A stretch of 64,000 nt of DNA, taken from Symbiodinium natans. Lineage: Eukaryota; Sar; Dinophyceae; Suessiales; Symbiodiniaceae. A model generated the notes under the pieces. The model did no database searches. It worked only from the letters and a program-made list of their open reading frames with translations, and was not told the DNA's origin. The stretch spans positions 581,501 to 645,500 of the forward strand of contig CAJNDS010000968.1 in the NCBI GenBank assembly GCA_905221605.1, given 5' to 3'. A program made the position numbers and the translations under genes. Numbering within the stretch: the stretch's first letter is position 1; the number at the start of each line of letters is the position of its first letter. Of the stretch, positions 32,100-43,119 are shown in pieces.

Positions 32100-32170
32100 A
32101 GGGTTTAGGGTTTCGGGTTTGGGGTTTGGGGTTGAGGGTTTGGGCCTGGGGTTCAGGGTTTAGGGCTAGA
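32100..32170 (+). repeat. TTTAGGG/TTTGGGG/TTTCGGG mixed tract
   Basis: Variant heptamers in one orientation: TTTAGGG, TTTCGGG, TTTGGGG, GTTGAGGG and TTCAGGG. It is more diverged than most tracts. Confidence 0.8.
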
Positions 32171-32620
32171 ATTTAAGAGGCTTTGGGAACGCATCGAAAC
32201 GAGCTGCGTGCTTGATCGCGCGGTTCCTTGGTCCTCGCGGCAGGGCGGATGGTGGGTGTGGATCGGGGGGTGGCTCTGCGCTTGCACCCTCAACCCTAAA
32301 CCCTAAGCCGCGTACCATGAACACCCTAAACCCCGTACCATGAACTTCTCATGTGCACTCGAAGATTCATGAGTCAATACGTAGGGCTACAGATACGAAG
32401 AACTTGCTTATAACCCTTTTTCAGGCAGACCCATCCCTCAACACTTTGCCTGATTTTTTTGCCACACCCCTATGATGGGGTCCTTCAGGGAGCCTTAAGG
32501 GCAGGGAGTAGTGGGGAGTATACAAGGAACCTTGGGTTATATACTCCCCTTGAAAGCCCCCTCCCTTCAGAGCCCTTTTTCTGAACCCGCGCTATGCACC
32601 CTGTAAACACTCATTCAACC

Positions 32621-32819
32621 CCTAAACCCTAAACCCTAGACCCTGAACCCTAAACCGCCTTCCACAAAATTTTGAAGCTCTCGAGCTCCGAGAGACCGGC
32701 AGTCGCGCCCCGCCGCCCTTCCCACGAGCCCCATGGGTCCTGTCTCCTCTGCCGAGCCATGCCTGGGCAAGGGGATGCCCAAGAAGTTGATGAGTAGGGC
32801 TTAGGGTTTAGGGTTTAGG
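32621..32819. repeat. Telomere-bracketed cassette 7 (138-bp insert)
   Basis: CCCTAAA/CCCTAGA units at 32621-32656, a 138-bp GC-rich insert, then TTAGGGTTTAGGGTTTAGG at 32800-32819. Confidence 0.72.
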
Positions 32820-33276
32820 ACGTTTTTCGGGTTTATGCACGCCCTCTTTGCTTTTTCTGAGGACCCGCAGGCTTAGGCAGCAGAAGCGAACCACGAGGCG
32901 AACAACAGTGCCTTGACAGGGGCTGAGCGCAACACCTCAACACAGGGTTTAGGGTTTAGTGTTTAGGGACCCACGAGCCCCAGCACCCAAGCGACAAGGG
33001 CGTCTTCAAGTTGGAGCCACATGCCGAAAAGTGGCACACACTCTGAGCCCACTGAGTAGTCCCTCAGAACAAAAACGGACCATCAAATGGGTAAATCCCA
33101 AGACAGGGGTACTCCGTGCCCCAAATGCAGCATAACCTCATCTTTACATGGACCCCAATATAGGCACCCTCATTTTGCCGAAACTCCCAAACAAAGTCTC
33201 AGTTGAGCCGCATCGATGGACCTTTCTTTGTCGCGTCAGCTCGCCTGCCAGAGATTCGGTTGAGCTCTTTTTGCCT

Positions 33277-33373
33277 AGTTGTCCAGTAGCCTGGGGGAAT
33301 TAAAGGTTAGCTTTGGGATTAAAAGGGGATTATACTACCCCAACAAGGTTAAAGGTTACCTACTCTACTACTA
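33277..33373 (+). mobile_element. Family B element, full length
   Basis: AGTTGTCCAGTAGCCTGGGG, AATTAAAGGTTAGCTTTGGG, AAAAGGGGATTATACTACCC, AACAAGGTTAAAGGTTACCT, then ACTCTACTACTAGG. 97 bp, with every block of the family present. Confidence 0.82.
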
Positions 33374-33692
33374 GGTTTTTCTGCCTAGCTCTGAAGCCCA
33401 ACCTCTTAAAAGTCATGTGTTTTAAAGCTGTACTTGCCGGCTACGACAGGAAACGCGAGAAACACCCCAAACCCAAAGCCCTAAACGCACCAAACTCTAA
33501 CCCTGTTTTTAAAGCAGGACCGCTGAGGCTCCGGCCTGAGAAGCAAAAGAGAAGCAAAGTAGCATGTAGGACAGCAGTTACTCCCTAGAACTAAACCCTA
33601 AACCCTGAATCCTAAACCCTTTCCTTTTTGGCATTCAGGTCTCTTCACACTGCCGGGCAAGACATCACTTCGACCACACTAGCAAAGTCAGC

Positions 33693-33998
33693 ACCCTAAA
33701 CCCCAAACCCCAAACCCTAAACCCTAAACGCCTCCTAAGCTCCAGCCCAGCCTGCTGGGCAGAGATGGCAATGCCTGCAGCTGGACCCATTCGCACAGCC
33801 GCTGACCTTCCAAAACCTGGAAGCTTAGGAGTTGGGATAGGTTTAGGGTTTAGGGTTTGGGGTTTGGGGTTTGGGGTTTGGGGTTTGGGGTTTAGGGCTT
33901 AGGGCTTAGGGCTTAGGGCTTAGGGCTTAGGGTTTAGGGTTTAGGGTTTAGGGGTTAGGGGTTAGGGTTTAGGGTTTAGGGGTTAGGGTCTAGCGTTT
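33693..33998. repeat. Telomere-bracketed cassette 8 (112-bp insert with inverted ends) and blocked variant array
   Basis: CCCTAAA/CCCCAAA tract 33693-33728, insert 33729-33840, then an F-oriented array to 33998. The insert ends are inverted repeats: CTCCTAAGCTCCAG (33732-33745) against CTGGAAGCTTAGGAG (33817-33831). The array is made of homogeneous blocks: five TTTGGGG, then five or six TTAGGGC, then TTTAGGG with two TTAGGGG units. This suggests local unit expansion. Confidence 0.85.
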
Positions 33999-34002
33999 AA
34001 CA

Positions 34003-34076
34003 GGGATGTCCGGGATGCTAACCGGGGGTGCTGTAATCCCTATGAAGGACTGTTCGTACAAGGGGGAACATCCCAA
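34003..34076. mobile_element. Family A copy abutting the variant telomere array
   Basis: The right half is intact: AATCCCTATGAAGGACTGTT, then GTACAAGGGGGAACATCCCA. The left half is shortened, starting AGGGATGTCCGGGATGCTAA a few bases after the telomere array ends. This suggests the array and the truncation are connected. Confidence 0.7.
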
Positions 34077-34079
34077 CTT

Positions 34080-35720
34080 GGGAGCTTTGAGGAGGTTGCC
34101 TAGTTGCTGAGTACCCTGGGCCAAAAAAAAAGCTTAGACCGATGGAGGCAATCGGAAGGAAGTAAACCTGATGTCGTTGGATGTAGTTTTGGGGGGGATT
34201 TGGGAGCCGTTGCGCAACTGTTAGTGTTGCCGCCCGCAGGCTTGAGGCCTTCGGAATTCTTCGGTGCTTTGGCGCCACATGATAGGGTTCTCAAAGGTTG
34301 GATGGGCCAAGTCGCCATGCACAAGGCCGACACTGCTGCGAAGCATGCCACACCGACCCGACGGACGGTATTCCTGCGGATGGGCACGTCCAATTCTGGG
34401 AGGCCCCCCTTGGTTGTCCAGTACCTAGATAACCTTTGGGATGATAAGGGGACGAATATTACCCCAAAAAGGTTAAAGGTTACATACTCTACTACTAATC
34501 CCTACATATGAGGGGCATTGGTAGAACAGGGGGCCCCACAATACGGGCCAGCTGTTAGAGAGCCGTCCGCAGAGTTCTTCGACGTCAATGAGGGGTTCAG
34601 GCTTGACCCCGAAGCCCAAATGTATAGAACTGCTCTAAGGGGCCTCATGGACAAGAGCCCACCAAGATTTGTTAGGGATTTGGGCTATGCTCTGCCAGCC
34701 CAACAACACTCGGTGAAGGACATATCCTTATCTAAATAGGTGTGCGGAGTTCTTGGAATGGTGTCTGGATCAGTCACCGGACCATGAAGCGTTACGCCAC
34801 GCGCAATCTAGATTCTAGAAGTCTGCATATCCATACTGAAAAAAGTGATAATGATTACTAAGCAGACCAAGCATTAAGCATGTTCAGAAGCAAAGTAAGT
34901 TGTCATCAACATCATAACCATCAAACTCGCAGCAACCAAGATGTGAGATCCGAAGCCTGGGGCTTAGGCTCATGAACCACTCATTCTCATGCCGGGAGGC
35001 CCTCCGGTAGTTCTGTTTCTTTCTCTGCTTCCGGAGAGTCCACACAATCCTCGAAGGGCGGCATGCCAGTGCCCTCTGCATCCATAGTAGGTTCTGACAA
35101 TAAGCCATAGGCATGAAGGTGCAACCCTGAACCTCCCAGGCCCGTGGAAAAGAACCCTCAAGGCCTACCTGGATCCCCCCCCAAACAGTGCTTGTAATTT
35201 GTGCTTCTTGAGATGAGAGACACGAGAAATACCATGGCTTTCTCTCAGCGGCACGCCTGAATGTTGACGGAGACTAAAAAGCGACGCCATTCTCGATGTT
35301 TCCGGGCCCTCTCGCATGGGCGCCATGCGCCAAGAGGCGCCCCAAGCATCGCAAAATAAACAAAAATGCTCTTGGCCTCGCAGTGGGGGACACATCGTGC
35401 CCTCGCCTATAGGTCCCTTGCGCATTCCGGCTCGATATCGTGCTCCGCCCCTAGGTCCCGTGCACGAGGCTTGCACCGGCGCGTGCCGTAAAAAAGTGGC
35501 TGGAATCCCTTTTCATGCATTTTTGGCTCTTGGGTGCTTTGGCTTAGCATGTGTTCGTTCTAAGGGCCCCGCGCGCATCCTCCCTGTGAACAGCAGAACT
35601 TTCGCCGCTTTCGGCTGGTATTGGGAAAGGGTCAAGCGCTGCTTGGGTACTGCGGCGGTATGATTCTTGTTATAGAATGCTTGTTATAGGCAACCTGCCA
35701 ATACAAGTGTGTTTGGGGTC
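34080..35720. other. Telomere-poor island with several short frames
   Basis: 1.6 kb with no telomere tract. Frames include 34104-34511 (135 codons, plus, whose last 30 codons are translated family-B repeat), 34518-34739 (73 codons, plus), 34884-35114 (76, minus), 35165-35476 (103, minus) and 35316-35663 (115, plus). They overlap or oppose each other and no domain is recognisable. If exons exist in this window, this is one of three likelier places. Confidence 0.35.
34412..34497 (+). mobile_element. Family B element
   Basis: GGTTGTCCAGTACCTAGATA, ACCTTTGGGATGATAAGGGG, TTACCCCAAAAAGGTTAAAG, then GTTACATACTCTACTACTAA. It lies at the 3' end of the 135-codon frame, which therefore probably is not a native protein. 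Confidence 0.82.
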
Positions 35721-35818
35721 CCTGTCCTAAACCCTAAACCCTCAAACCTCAACCCCAAACACCATTGGGCATCGTGCCTCCGTCGAATTAAGAGCTCTTC
35801 GGGCCCCGACACGCCTCG

Positions 35819-35896
35819 ACTCCAAGTACCCTTTCAGATGCCCTGCATAGCCCCACTAAGGTGCCCTTGGGCCCTTTCCACAACTTGGGGGGTGAG
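35819..35896. mobile_element. Family K element, copy 1
   Basis: CCAAGTACCCTTTCAGATGC, then CATAGCCCCACTAAGGTGCC, then a right end AACTTGGGGGGTGAGG. It matches 44888-44952 and the outer ends are short inverted repeats (CCAAGT / ACTTGG). Confidence 0.6.
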
Positions 35897-36449
35897 GGGG
35901 CGGGGCCCAAGTACACCCTTAACGCTTAGGTCTTGGATTTGGGCGTAGGCCGGTCTTTTGTGTTGTTGGCTGCGGGTTTAGGGCTTAGGGTTTAGGGTTC
36001 AGGGTTTACTTGGCATATTCCCCCGTAGGAAGGTTTGGCCCCCTTGTAAGGAACTGCCTCCATCACGGAAACAAGAGCTGTTGAAACCCTCGTTTTAAGA
36101 ACTGGATTCTCTTCTTCCTTAGGAAGAGAACGAGATAACCTTCCGAAACCCTACACCCCTCAGCTTGTCTCACATGCTCAGCCAGGACTCAGTCGGACCG
36201 ATGTAGGGTACAGGTGAGCTGCCCTTCCTCGGAAAGAGTATGCTTAAGACACGCTTTTCTGCGGGGTTTTGGTGTGTGGTGCTCAGGTATGTGGGGGGAT
36301 ACGAAACTAAGGGACCCCCAATATAGACCCGCGAATAGTAGGACTCCCTTATGAGGTTTGAGAATCACAAGCTGCAGCCCCTTGCCTCGGGAGTGAGAGC
36401 TGAGTGATTCAATAGGTGGCCTTCACTTCAGACAAGAATCAACAGCACA

Positions 36450-36578
36450 TGATGTAGGGTTTATACTTCATGTACTCCCAGAAAGGACACCCAATATATA
36501 CACTCACCAACATTCAAAAGGAACCTTATATACACTCACCAAAAACAGTAATCTGAACTTTCTAAACCCTGCTTCACA
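36450..36578. mobile_element. Family G MITE, copy 1
   Basis: Ends TGATGTAGGGTTTATA and TAAACCCTGCTTCACA are inverted repeats of each other. The interior has AAAGGACACCCAATATATAC, ACTCACCAAC, AAAAGGAACCTTATATACAC and TCACCAAAAACAG. About 129 bp. Confidence 0.78.
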
Positions 36579-36748
36579 TGGGTGGGGGTGGATTTTGGGG
36601 CCCTGTGAAGATTAAAACTGTGAAAAAGTTTCGGGCTTAGGGTTACACAGAGGGTTTTCTTTGATTGGAGCCCCAAAGAGTACTTTCTAGCGACCCCTTA
36701 GAAGCGCCCTGACACCCGTGACGTAGCACGATGCTCTGGGTTGCCGAG

Positions 36749-36900
36749 TGAAGCAGGGTTTAAACATCTTGTACCCCCAAAAGGACACCAAAAAAAAAAA
36801 AACATATATATATATATATATATATACACTCACCAATATCAAAAAAGGAACCTTACATACACTCACCGAAAAACAGAAATACATACCCTGCTTTAAGTGA
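36749..36900. mobile_element. Family G MITE, copy 2, with internal A and TA expansion
   Basis: Begins TGAAGCAGGGTTTAAACATC and ends ATACCCTGCTTTAAGTGAAG. The blocks are the same as in 36450-36578, but an A run and a (TA)n run at 36790-36826 replace the short AATATATAC of copy 1. The expansion explains the length difference. Confidence 0.8.
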
Positions 36901-37005
36901 AGCCCCAGCCCCACCCCTGGCGCTGCTCGCGAGCGTCAGCAGCTCAGACTCGCTTTTGCAGGGTCGCAAGCGCCGCTCTTCGGCCTGGGGCGCAGCTTGC
37001 TTGGA

Positions 37006-37065
37006 GGTTCACGGGGCACTTCGATCCCTAAACCCTAAACCCTAAACCCTAAACCCTAAACCCTA
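37006..37065 (-). repeat. CCCTAAA x5-6 array cutting a family F start
   Basis: CTTGGAGGTTCACGGGGCAC (from about 37000) is the start of family F. It breaks off after about 25 bases and the CCCTAAA array begins at 37027. The rest of the element is absent from the next 100 bp. Confidence 0.75.
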
Positions 37066-37436
37066 AAGGTGTTGAACATTCAGGAATCGGGGAAGTTGTA
37101 GGATTATAATCGTCCAAACGATGCCTCAAAGACAAAACCTTGGAGACCTTGTCCAAGGAGCCGGTACGTATTCCAAAAATGACTTATTGAGAACCAGCTT
37201 GAATTCCTTTTCCTCGTCGTCCTCTTCCTCCTGACAGAGGGAGCTGAGTGGGCAAGGTGGGTTCGGGGATTAGGAAACACTTTCAGCTGTATGCCTGAAC
37301 AGGGAGCATGCGATGTGGCAGGAAGCAACTGGGTAGAAAGTGTTCATAGGTTTTCGCGCCTTTACCTTGTGCTTTTGAGCATGACCGCTGACGACTATGT
37401 ACATCTCCGTTCCCACGGCAAAGACAAACTGCCCGC

Positions 37437-37535
37437 TTGGGATGTTCCCCCATATACTAGCAGTCCTTAACGATCATTCTAGCACGCCCTGTTATCCTAT
37501 GAACGAGCTGTTAGGTATAAAGGGGAACATCCCAA
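37437..37535. mobile_element. Family A element, complete copy
   Basis: Termini TTGGGATGTTCCCCCATATA and AAAGGGGAACATCCCAA, 99 bp. Inner AGCAGTCCTTAACGATCATT is diverged compared with 13107-13204. CCCTAAA units follow within ten bases. Confidence 0.85.
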
Positions 37536-37736
37536 CTCCCCTAAACCCTAAACCCTTAAACCCTAAACCCTAAATCCTACCCGAAACCCGAAACCCGAAA
37601 CCCCGGTGCCCACCTCTATGTCCCAAGTTAAAGTGCTCAGCCGGGAGAAGGAAGTGCTGAGGCTTCGGAGCTTGGCCAAGGTCGACTTCTGGGCAGCAGA
37701 GGGGCGATCAGTGGCTGAGGTGACTGACTTCAACTG

Positions 37737-37930
37737 CGTTTAGGGTTTAGGGTTTAGGGTTTAGGGTTTAGGGTTAGGGTTTCGGCTTGGTACACTTCTT
37801 GATTCGGGCGTGTCATCCTTGCGCCGCGGCCATGCAGGGTTTAGGGTTTAGGGTTTAGGGTTTAGGGTTTAGGGTTTAGGGTTTAGGGTTTAGGGTTTAG
37901 GGTTTAGGGTTTAGGGTTTAGGGTTTAGGG
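37737..37930 (+). repeat. Two TTTAGGG arrays, direct orientation, 61-bp spacer
   Basis: Five units at 37738-37775 and thirteen perfect units at 37837-37930. The 37931-38240 interval holds a 64-codon plus frame with no recognised motif. Confidence 0.95.
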
Positions 37931-38244
37931 TGCTCGAGGCAAAGGAAAGAACTCCTGCAAGCCCAAAACCCCAAACTGGTGGTTATGTCCAACAAACATG
38001 CCTACACACTGCAACAGCCAACCTCGGCCATCGACACGAGATGCCATGTCATTTCTCGTGTTGGGGACCCTAAACCATACTGTAAACCTCATAGCACATG
38101 TCCTGATGCAAGCAGGAAGACCTCAAGAACCAAACGCTCCTTCTTCTGGTAGGTTGATACTCAGACAACCTGATGAGATTCTTGGTCAATAAGTCAATGA
38201 GGGAAAGGTTTTGGGCTCTTAAGGTCAAATAAATTTGAGGGCCG

Positions 38245-38740
38245 CTCCCACCTAAACCCTAAAAGCCCTAAACGCCGAAAAGCCCTAACCCCTGAAAAAC
38301 CCAAAACCCGAAAAACCTTAAACCCCCAAAACCCTCAACCAGGAAAAGTCCTGAACCCCGAAAAGCCCTAAACCCCGAAAAACCTTAAACCCCGAAACCC
38401 CTAAACACTCCCATACCCCCTAATTAAACACCAAACCCTTAACCCTGAAGAAAACCCTTCCTAGCACGGTTTGAGGAGGCTGCCGGCAAGCACGCCTGAA
38501 AGCAGGAAAACCCTAACCCTAAATCCCAGAAAAGCCCCAAACCCTCGAGCCCGTAAGAAGCCCCAAAGAGCCCTAAACCCTAAACCCTAAACCCTAAACC
38601 CTAAACCCTAAGGTTGGCAAGGAGGGGCCGGACTCCAGGTCTCCGCGGTGGAATCGCTCTGCCCAGTCAGCTGCTTTACAAAGTTCTTCTCCTGGCAGGG
38701 GATTTAGGGTTTAGGGTTTAGGGTTTAGGGTTTAGGCTTT
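38245..38740. repeat. Variant CCCTAAA field and telomere-bracketed cassette 9 (90-bp insert)
   Basis: 38245-38465 carries loosely repeated 16-mers of the type AAACCCCGAAAAGCCCT. A CCCTAAA array at 38571-38611 then opens a 90-bp insert closed by TTTAGGG at 38702-38740. The insert ends with a pyrimidine-rich TTCTTCTCCTGGCAG. Confidence 0.82.
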
Positions 38741-39744
38741 AGGGTTCAGGGTTTAGGGTTGAGGCCATAGGGCTCTTTGGGGCCTAGAGGGCTTACCCTT
38801 CTTGCCTAAACCCTTTTGAACGCTGGCCCTCCCTAAACCCTTTTTGAAGGCTCTGAGCAGCATCCTGGAGAGCTAGTAGCGAAGGACTCACAGCAAGCCC
38901 GTAAACTCAACAGCAGAGCAACCGTCCACTACATTCATGACCGAGAAGGTAGCAACGCACCCATAGGTACTCCAATGAACCCTAAACCCTAAACCTGAGG
39001 ATCTCTAGGGCTTCGAGTTTAGGGCCCATAGGGCCCGCAGGTTTCGGGCTTCAGATGCTTTAGCTGCTGTGGCTTCGGTTTAGGGCCGAAAGGGCCTTAG
39101 CCCTGATACCGTCAGGTTGTGAGGCCCCCCACCAAGGGCATATCAAGAAGGGATACACTTAGATAGCTTATGAACCGCAGGCACTGGGGCCCTCTGGGAC
39201 CTGAATGGGCTTAGGCTTTTGTTTAGGGTTTAGGTTTAGGGTTTAGGGAACCGCTCAGCAGAGATGCTGTTAAGTGTGGAGGGGTCAAAGTCTGTTCTCT
39301 TGATTTTCACCCAGCCCTGTCCATCTGGCCACTTCTGTGATTGACCTTCAGGCAAGCCACATGAACAAATGATGCGCTCCAACAGCACAGGTCAGGGCTT
39401 TTAGGATTTCACGGCTTCTGCCCAATCATTGACCAGGGATTCTAAGAACTTGAGGCTTTTGGCCGGAAGACTTCAAATGAACAAGACCCACAAAAAAGTG
39501 AACTTAGTGGCGGCGGAAAGGGAGTATGGGTACCCGAAATGGGGGCCCCTTGTGGTATTCTAAGGGGGGGAGAATAAGGCAACAGCCCCAGCACCCAAGA
39601 CCCTAAACCCTTTTCTGCACAGCAGCGCCTAGGAACCCTTTCCTGACGTCTTATCGCTCCGAGCTGCGCAGAGTTCTTTGCTGGGTTGGAGGCACCGTCT
39701 GCCGGACGCGGATTCTATACCTCGGCAAGCACCCTTGTACCTAC

Positions 39745-39847
39745 TGTGGAGTCGACCCTGGAAAAAAGTATGTACTTTTTAGGTATGAGTAGCTATAGAA
39801 GGAACCCAGAACCCAAAAAAGTATAACAGTATAGTGCTCTATAACCC
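39745..39847. mobile_element. Family C element
   Basis: TGTGGAGTCGACCCTGGAAA, AAAGTATGTACTTTTTAGGT, GGAACCCAGAACCCAAAAAA, then AGTATAGTGCTCTATAACCC. It has the same order of blocks as 16580-16685, with slightly eroded termini. Confidence 0.75.
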
Positions 39848-40364
39848 AGTCGTGGATCTCTAGTCTTGCTGGTTCGTAGTAGTAGGGAGTGAGGGAAGCA
39901 GGTACCTATACAATCAACTTGAAGGGTGTATATATATATACACACATAGGGGATATGTATCGAATTCACCGCTTTCACAACAACAAGTATTTGGAATGTG
40001 ATTCTCATGGGCTCTAGGGCACCAAATAGAGCCAATCATTTGGACCCCCCCCCCTGCCACATGTCTTTCGTAGTGAGGGCCTTTGGACTGAAATTTGGGA
40101 GGCTCGCTTCATCTTCTGGCCGTCTAGTTTCAGGTGCCTGGCTCTTCAAAAACTCGGCCATACGTTTGCCAGTCAGAAACACCGATCTAAAACCCCAAGT
40201 CCCTAAACCCCCAAGCCCAACCTAAGCCCTAAGCCCTAAACCCCGACGAACGACCAGGATGCCTGGTTTGTGTTTTGTGGGATCCTAGGTCTTAACGAGG
40301 GACTTAGGATACAAAGTCTTGAGCAAATCGACAAGCTTTTACCAGGCATCGTACTCAACCCTCT

Positions 40365-40637
40365 AACCCTCCTAAACCCCTTAAACCCTCAAACCCTCCT
40401 AAACCCTCCTAAACCCTCCAAGACCCCCCAAAGCCCCCGAAACCCTCGTAAAAAAAACCCTCCTAAATCCTCCCAAACCCCAAAACACCCTCCAAACCCT
40501 CCTAAAAACCTTCCTCAACCCTCCTAAACCCCGAACCCTCAACCCCCCGAAGCCCTTCCAAATCCCTAAACAAAAACCCCTTAACAAAAGCCCTAAAAAC
40601 CCCCCCCCCAAAAACCCTAAACCCTAAACCCTAAACG
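40365..40637 (-). repeat. CCCTCCTAAA decamer field ending in CCCTAAA
   Basis: Repeated AACCCTCCTAAA-type decamers with variants (CCCTCAAA, CCCCCGAAA, CCCTCGTAAA), ending in three perfect CCCTAAA units. Frames of 70-85 codons across it are repeat translation. Confidence 0.88.
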
Positions 40638-40765
40638 ACCCCAAAAAACTGTCTTTGCCGCCCCGAGGTGCAGTTCCCCTCGTCGTCGCAAATCGAGGTT
40701 CCGGTCTCCGGCTGCGCCAGGAGCGCTTCACGAGCCGACAGAGAAGAGCGGTTGCGGGGTGCGTG

Positions 40766-41405
40766 GGGGGTTTAGGGTAGGTAGGGTTTAGGGTTTCGGG
40801 TTTCGGGTTTAGGGCGTTTAGGGGGTTTAGGGTTTAGGGTTTAGGGTTTAGGGCTTCGTGTTTCGGGTCGAGGGGTTTAGGGGTTTCGGGCTTGAAGGTT
40901 TAGGACTTTAGGGCTTTCCGGTCTTGGGGCCTAGGGCTTTAGGGTTTTTTGCATAGGGGTTTAGGGTTTAGGGTTTAATTAGGGCTTTAGGGCTTTAGGG
41001 TTTTGGCTTCAGGGACACAGGTTTAGGGCCTTTAGGGCTTTCGGGTTTAAGGCTTTTAGGATGTACGCAGGACTTCAGGGTGTTAGGGCTTTAGGGACTT
41101 AGGGCTTTAGGAAGGTTACGAAGGTCGGTTTGTGGATTGAGGGCTTCAGGGTTTAGGAAGCTGAGGGCTGCTGAAGTTGGAGTTAGGATTCTAGCTTTGG
41201 CGTTTAAGGCTTTAGGATTTTAGGGTTAGGGCTTTAGGGCTTTAGGGCTGTAGGGATTTAGGGCTTTAGGGCTTTAGGGCTTGCAGGGCTTTAGGGCTTC
41301 TTGAAGGTTCAGGGTCCGACAAAGCTCCCGGAGTTCCACAAGCCCCCCAAACCCCACCCCGAGGGTTTAGGGTTTAGGGCTTAGGGTTTAGGGTTGAGGG
41401 TTTAG
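40766..41405 (+). repeat. TTTAGGG / GGGCTTTA field
   Basis: TTTAGGG units at 40766-40990 grade into a field of the octamer AGGGCTTT at about 40985-41305, with the clearest runs at 41228-41300, and return to TTTAGGG at 41364-41405. The period shift from 7 to 8 is visible by eye. Confidence 0.88.
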
Positions 41406-41454
41406 GGTTTTGTTTAGGCTTTAGGCTTAGGCCTACTCACAAACCTTAAGCTTC

Positions 41455-41551
41455 GTTGTCCAGTACCTAGGGGAACTAAAGGTTAACCTTTGGGATTCTA
41501 AGGGGATGATATTACCCCAAGAAGGTTTGAAAGGGTACATACTCTACTACT
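41455..41551 (+). mobile_element. Family B element, full length reference copy
   Basis: GTTGTCCAGTACCTAGGGGA, ACTAAAGGTTAACCTTTGGG, ATTCTAAGGGGATGATATTA, CCCCAAGAAGG, then TACATACTCTACTACT. 97 bp. The ends (AGT.GT..AGTA type) and the AACCTTTGGG / CCCCAAGAAGGTT pair make it an imperfect foldback. Confidence 0.85.
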
Positions 41552-41620
41552 CAGTAACCTTCTTATACCCAAACCCTAAATCCCTAAACCCCAACCCGAA
41601 ACCCCCAAACCCGAAGATCT

Positions 41621-41699
41621 CCTAAACCCTAAACCCTAAACCCTAAACCCTAAACCCTAAACCCTAAACCCTAAACCCTAAACCCTAAACCCTAAACCC
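41621..41699 (-). repeat. CCCTAAA x11 array
   Basis: Eleven perfect units. More diverged telomere-like units continue at 41817-41875. Confidence 0.95.
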
Positions 41700-43119
41700 C
41701 CACAAGAGCTTGTGGCCGGCGCTTGGAGCCACGGAGTCCCCTCCCGGGGCATCCCACTCCCCTGCAACTATACGCCTTTAAACCCGAACCCCAAACTCGA
41801 AAAAAACCCGCCTAAACCTTAAACCCTAAGCCCTTAACCCTTAGCCCTAAACCCTAAATCCTAAGCCCCAAACACACAAACCTAAAGCCCTACCACTCAA
41901 AGCCCTCACCTTCCGGGGTGCAAGCCCGGTTGACGAAGTAGAAGCGGCCGGGCCGCGACCTGGCCAAAGCTTTGGCGACGCTGGGTGGCTTAGGGTCTTG
42001 CGTTTCGGCTCGGCTTACTGAGACAGCAACCCTGTACCTGAACACACACGCGCGTACACAACAGAAACGAACAACAAAAAAGCTGTGTGTCTAAATACAC
42101 AAAAATGTATATATATATATATATGTACCTATACATACCAAGGCATGCACACAAGGCATGCATGCATCCAGCAACTCGGCAATACCCACCCTTGTCCATT
42201 CAGGGCACGGTTGGCCATTATGTAACCTCCCGAAACCCCGTTTTGCAACCAGGTCTCCTGCCCCCAGCCGAGTAAGTACCCCTAAACCCTAAACCAGGAT
42301 AGGAGGGTGTGTGTGCGTGTGCGCTCCACGATGGATAAGTATAGGGCTATATGGCTATGTACCAGACATGTACCATGAAGACTCAACAAGGGGAAGTCTT
42401 AAGACGTTCAGTCATGAGCACATCGCACCTGCTAGTTACAGGGGGGGGGGTATAATCATCAACTTGCTAGTGTCTAAACCCTAGACTATGAGCCCTAACC
42501 CCAGCACCCCAACAACCTTAAAACCCGACATGCTATCATGGAGAGAACCCCCAACAAGGTTTAGGGTCTAGGTGTCTAGGATTTAGGGCTGACTCGAGGT
42601 GACTCTCACATGATCAACAGATCCAGCACGAGTACCGAGAACATGTTTCCCAAAGCGGAGCCTTTTTCTGGACTCCAGTCGGTCTCAGTTCGTTCCACGA
42701 AATTTCTGCGCTGAGGTAGCGAAGGTGAGAGTAGAGGACGCGGAGGCGACGAGGTTTACAGGGCTTACAGGGGATTTGATGCAAGGCGACGCGAGGTTGG
42801 TTAATTCTAGAGGCCCCCCCCTGCATTCGCCACAAGCTCCTGCCATGTGCACATCATCCCACAACCCGAAAAGTCACCCCCAAGCCTGAACCATAATGAC
42901 CCTACTCCCGCAAATGGCCAGGCTCCGGGGCGTGCGTGTTTCCTTACGAGGCTCTAGTTTGCAATGGATCTTCTTGGTGTGGGGCCTGTGGGCAGCGGGC
43001 ACTCAAACGGTAGAATCGAAGCTATGTACGCCCCTGTAATAATGACAAGGGCAAGTTCCTGAGGTGTCTCTGGGCTTCGCCAAGGCCGTGCGTAGCTCAA
43101 CTAAACCCTAACTAAACCT

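Noticed and set aside
34104-34511. 135-codon plus frame
   Set aside because: Its C-terminal 30 codons are a family-B repeat, and the same peptide (RLKVTYSTT) appears in other family-B copies such as 33313-33588.
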